Below are positions 5,555-7,516 of a stretch of 7,516 nt of DNA, piece after piece (within the stretch, counting starts at the first letter, position 1; each line of letters begins with the position of its first letter). Source of the stretch: Pseudomonadota bacterium (GTDB taxonomy: Bacteria > Pseudomonadota > Alphaproteobacteria > Rhizobiales > Xanthobacteraceae); NCBI GenBank assembly GCA_023391175.1, contig JAEWBL010000646.1:1-7516 (forward strand), read 5' to 3'. Under the pieces are notes generated by a model. The model was not told the DNA's origin. It worked only from the letters and a program-made list of their open reading frames with translations, and made no database searches. Both the position numbers and the translations under genes were made by a program.

Positions 5555-6496
5555 ATGACCATCATGCTCAAGTGCCTCTCGCACACGCCTCTGCGCGGCC
5601 TCAACGATCCTGCGCCAGAGGTGATTGCGGAAGTCGATGCCGTGCTGGCCCGCGCCCGCGCCGAAGTGGAAGCATTCGATCCCGAGCTGATCGTGATCTT
5701 CGCGCCAGACCACTATAACGGCCTCTTCTACGATCTCATGCCGCCCTTCGTCATCGCAACGGCGGCGGAGTCCGTCGCCGATTACATGACTTTGCCGGGG
5801 TCACTCTCGGTGGCGCGGGATCTCGCGCTCCAGCTGACCCGCTTCGTCCTCGACCATGACGTGGACGTCTCGCTCTCGCACCGCCTTCAGGTGGATCACG
5901 GCTGCACGCAGACGCTTGAGGAACTGACCGGCAGCCTGACCCGCTATCCGGTCATCCCCATCATCATCAATTCTGTGGCGCCGCCCTTTGCGCCCTATCG
6001 GCGGGTACGCCGCCTCGGCGAGGTGGTTGGCGAGTTCATCGCGACCCTCGACAAGCGCGTGCTCATCGTCGGTACGGGCGGCCTCTCCCACGAGCCGCCG
6101 GTGCCGCTGCTCGAAGGCGCGCCGGAAGCCATCGAGGAATTCCTCATCTGCGGCCGCAACCCCACGCCGGAAGCGCGTGCGGCGCGGCAGGAACGCACCA
6201 TCGCCGCAGGCAAGATTTACGGCACGGAACTCTCCGCCCAGACGCCGCTCAACGCGGAATGGGACCAGGCCTTCGTGGATCTGCTGCTCGGCGGAAATCT
6301 CGAGGCCGTGGACGACTTCAGCATTGAGGACATCTCGCACGAGGCCGGCCGCTCCACCCACGAGGTGCGCACCTGGGTGGCCGCCTTCGCGGCCCTTGCC
6401 GCCGCGCGGGGCGGATACACCGCCCGCCAGGACTACTACCGCCCGATCAACGAGTGGATCGCCGGCTACGGCGTCATGAGCGCCGAGCCACGCTGA
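5555..6496 (+). CDS. mhpB: 2,3-dihydroxyphenylpropionate/2,3-dihydroxycinnamate 1,2-dioxygenase (MhpB)
   Basis: 313-residue type III (LigB-superfamily) Fe(II) extradiol dioxygenase. It cleaves 2,3-dihydroxyphenylpropionate next to the diol to give 2-hydroxy-6-oxonona-2,4-dienedioate, the ring-opening step of phenylpropanoid catabolism in the cytosol. Length equals E. coli MhpB (314). Landmarks: N-terminal KCLSHTPL with the family's metal-site His (His10), FAPDHYNGLFYDLMPPF (49-65), QVDHG with catalytic His115, GTGGLSHEPPVP with catalytic His179, and the C-terminal STHEVRTWVAAFAAL and YYRPINEWIAGYG. His115 and His179 fall on the same numbers as in the E. coli enzyme. It is the first gene after mhpR and its operator. 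The stop is followed by 43 bp and then a flavin monooxygenase gene with its own strong ribosome site, so the two are probably one transcript. Confidence 0.95.
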   Translation: MTIMLKCLSHTPLRGLNDPAPEVIAEVDAVLARARAEVEAFDPELIVIFAPDHYNGLFYDLMPPFVIATAAESVADYMTLPGSLSVARDLALQLTRFVLDHDVDVSLSHRLQVDHGCTQTLEELTGSLTRYPVIPIIINSVAPPFAPYRRVRRLGEVVGEFIATLDKRVLIVGTGGLSHEPPVPLLEGAPEAIEEFLICGRNPTPEARAARQERTIAAGKIYGTELSAQTPLNAEWDQAFVDLLLGGNLEAVDDFSIEDISHEAGRSTHEVRTWVAAFAALAAARGGYTARQDYYRPINEWIAGYGVMSAEPR

Positions 6497-6539
6497 CAGC
6501 GTGCACGCGACCCCAGCGAGGAACGCCAGGAGAATCAGC

Positions 6540-7516
6540 ATGTTGGACAGATCGAGCTGCACCCCGACCGAAACCGAGATCGTCGCCCGCGCGACGGCCA
6601 TGATTCCCTGGCTGCGCGAGCAGGCCGATGCGGTGGAGAAGGCGCGCATGGTGCCGGCCGCCACCATCCATGCCTTCCGGGATGCCGGCTTCTTCCGCAT
6701 CCTCCAGCCGCGGCGCTGGGGCGGCTACGAGATGAGCCCCAACGTGCTCAATCGGGTGCTGATGGAGCTTGCCCGCGGCTGCCCCTCCAGCGCGTGGAAC
6801 GTCATGGTCCTCGGTGTCCACCCGTTCGAGGTGGGCTTGCTCGATCCGCGCTGCGGCGATGAATTGTGGGGCGAGGACCCGACCCGACTCGTCTCCTCCT
6901 CCTATGCCCCCTTCGGCACCGTGACGGCGGTGGAGGGCGGCTATGTGCTGAAGGGCGAATGGCTCACCTCCAGCGGCTGCGACCATGCCGAAGGCGGCGC
7001 CTTCCTCGGCGGCCGCGTCATGGAGAATGGCGAGCAGGTGTTCCGCTCCTTCTGGGTGCAGAAATCCGATTTCGAGATCGTGGACGACTGGTTCGTCGTG
7101 GGTCTTGCCGGCACCGGCAGCAAGAAGCTGGTGGTGCGCGAGGCGTTCGTGCCGTCCTATCGCAGCCACGTCATCGCCACCTATGGCGAGGCGACTCACG
7201 GCCACGTGGAAAACCTCTACAAGATGCCGTTCTTCTACGTGTTCTACGCGGCGGTGTCGTCCGTCATCGTCGGCATGGCGCGCGGCATGGCCGATCTCTA
7301 CATCGAGCACATGCGCCCGCGCCAGAACCTGAACCAGGCCGTCGGCGCGGCGGTGAACGACCCCTTCATCAAGGCCCGGCTCGGGGAGGCCACCGCGAAG
7401 ATCCTGGGGGCGGAAACCCGCATCCTGCACAACACCGACGAGGCCTGGAGCTATGCCGAGCGTGGCGAGCTGGTGCCCATCGACGTGCGCGTCCGCCATT
7501 TCGCGACCAACCAGTT
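6540..7516 (+). CDS. Group D flavin-dependent monooxygenase, oxygenase component (acyl-CoA dehydrogenase fold; partial)
   Basis: An open frame starts at ATG 6540, with AGGAGA six bases upstream, and runs off the window edge after 325 codons; the family is about 380-420 residues. Visible blocks include the N-terminal helical region (PAATIHAFRDAGFFRILQPRRWGG split by short variation, about 39-62), CPSSAWNVMVLGVHPFEVGL (81-100), the beta domain with WLTSSGCDHAEGG (141-153), and the hallmark GLAGTGSKKL (188-197). This is the HsaA / 4-hydroxyphenylacetate hydroxylase C2 type, which uses reduced flavin from a separate reductase to ortho-hydroxylate phenols. It is not an ordinary acyl-CoA dehydrogenase, judging by the GTGS and SGCDHA blocks. 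Given MhpB, the likely reaction is hydroxylation of 3-(3-hydroxyphenyl)propionate or a close analogue to the 2,3-diol, but the substrate is inference. A flavin reductase gene is expected nearby. Confidence 0.85.
   Translation, partial: MLDRSSCTPTETEIVARATAMIPWLREQADAVEKARMVPAATIHAFRDAGFFRILQPRRWGGYEMSPNVLNRVLMELARGCPSSAWNVMVLGVHPFEVGLLDPRCGDELWGEDPTRLVSSSYAPFGTVTAVEGGYVLKGEWLTSSGCDHAEGGAFLGGRVMENGEQVFRSFWVQKSDFEIVDDWFVVGLAGTGSKKLVVREAFVPSYRSHVIATYGEATHGHVENLYKMPFFYVFYAAVSSVIVGMARGMADLYIEHMRPRQNLNQAVGAAVNDPFIKARLGEATAKILGAETRILHNTDEAWSYAERGELVPIDVRVRHFATNQ

Noticed and set aside
5801..6700. 299-codon minus-strand frame across mhpB and the next gene start
   Set aside because: It crosses the boundary of two well-supported plus-strand genes and carries no known domain.
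6474..7499. 341-codon minus-strand frame opposite the flavin monooxygenase
   Set aside because: The plus frame has a ribosome site and hallmark family blocks; the minus product is an Ala/Gly/His-rich antisense translation.

Overview
The window is about 65% G+C with dense, operon-style bacterial coding. It looks like a high-GC proteobacterium; an alphaproteobacterium such as a Hyphomicrobiales/Xanthobacteraceae relative is my guess from codon use and gene style, not something the sequence proves. All seven complete or partial enzyme and regulator genes are intact. There are no RNA genes, insertion sequences or CRISPR arrays. It reads as accessory catabolic chromosome: three small, separately regulated modules side by side, each with its own local transcription factor.

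Module 1 (1-3251) is a two-gene minus-strand operon. A 3-hydroxyacyl-CoA dehydrogenase-fold enzyme (656-1564) is followed 13 bp later by a 3-hydroxybutyrate-dehydrogenase-type SDR (642 down to the window edge, C-terminus missing). Divergent from it is a PAS/AAA+/Fis-type sigma-54 activator (1857-3251). The intergenic region contains a near-consensus -24/-12 sigma-54 promoter facing the dehydrogenases, an exact match to the IHF consensus about 60 bp upstream of the predicted start, and several inverted repeats further upstream. This is the complete architecture expected if the activator drives the dehydrogenase operon.

Module 2 (3449-4377) is a divergent pair: a small NTF2/SnoaL-fold protein on the minus strand and a MarR-family regulator on the plus strand. 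Between them are two tandem 18-bp operators of the form TTGACAA-N4-TTGTCAA, whose arms double as -35 hexamers. This predicts autoregulation and co-repression.

Module 3 (4424-7516) is the start of an mhp-type pathway. mhpR (IclR family, minus strand) is divergent from mhpB (2,3-dihydroxyphenylpropionate 1,2-dioxygenase), which is followed by a group D (acyl-CoA-dehydrogenase-fold) flavin-dependent monooxygenase that runs off the window. A 17-bp perfect palindrome in the mhpR-mhpB gap closely resembles the E. coli MhpR operator. In E. coli the gene next to mhpR is the single-component hydroxylase mhpA. Here that place is taken by the dioxygenase and then a two-component-type oxygenase, suggesting a non-orthologous replacement of the hydroxylation step.

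The 197-bp gap 3252-3448 holds no recognisable gene, only a weak hairpin and a 29-codon frame that may be a remnant. The least conventional points are the likely MhpA replacement, the substituted substrate pocket of the SDR, the unusual dehydrogenase pairing under sigma-54 control, and the operator/promoter overlap in module 2.
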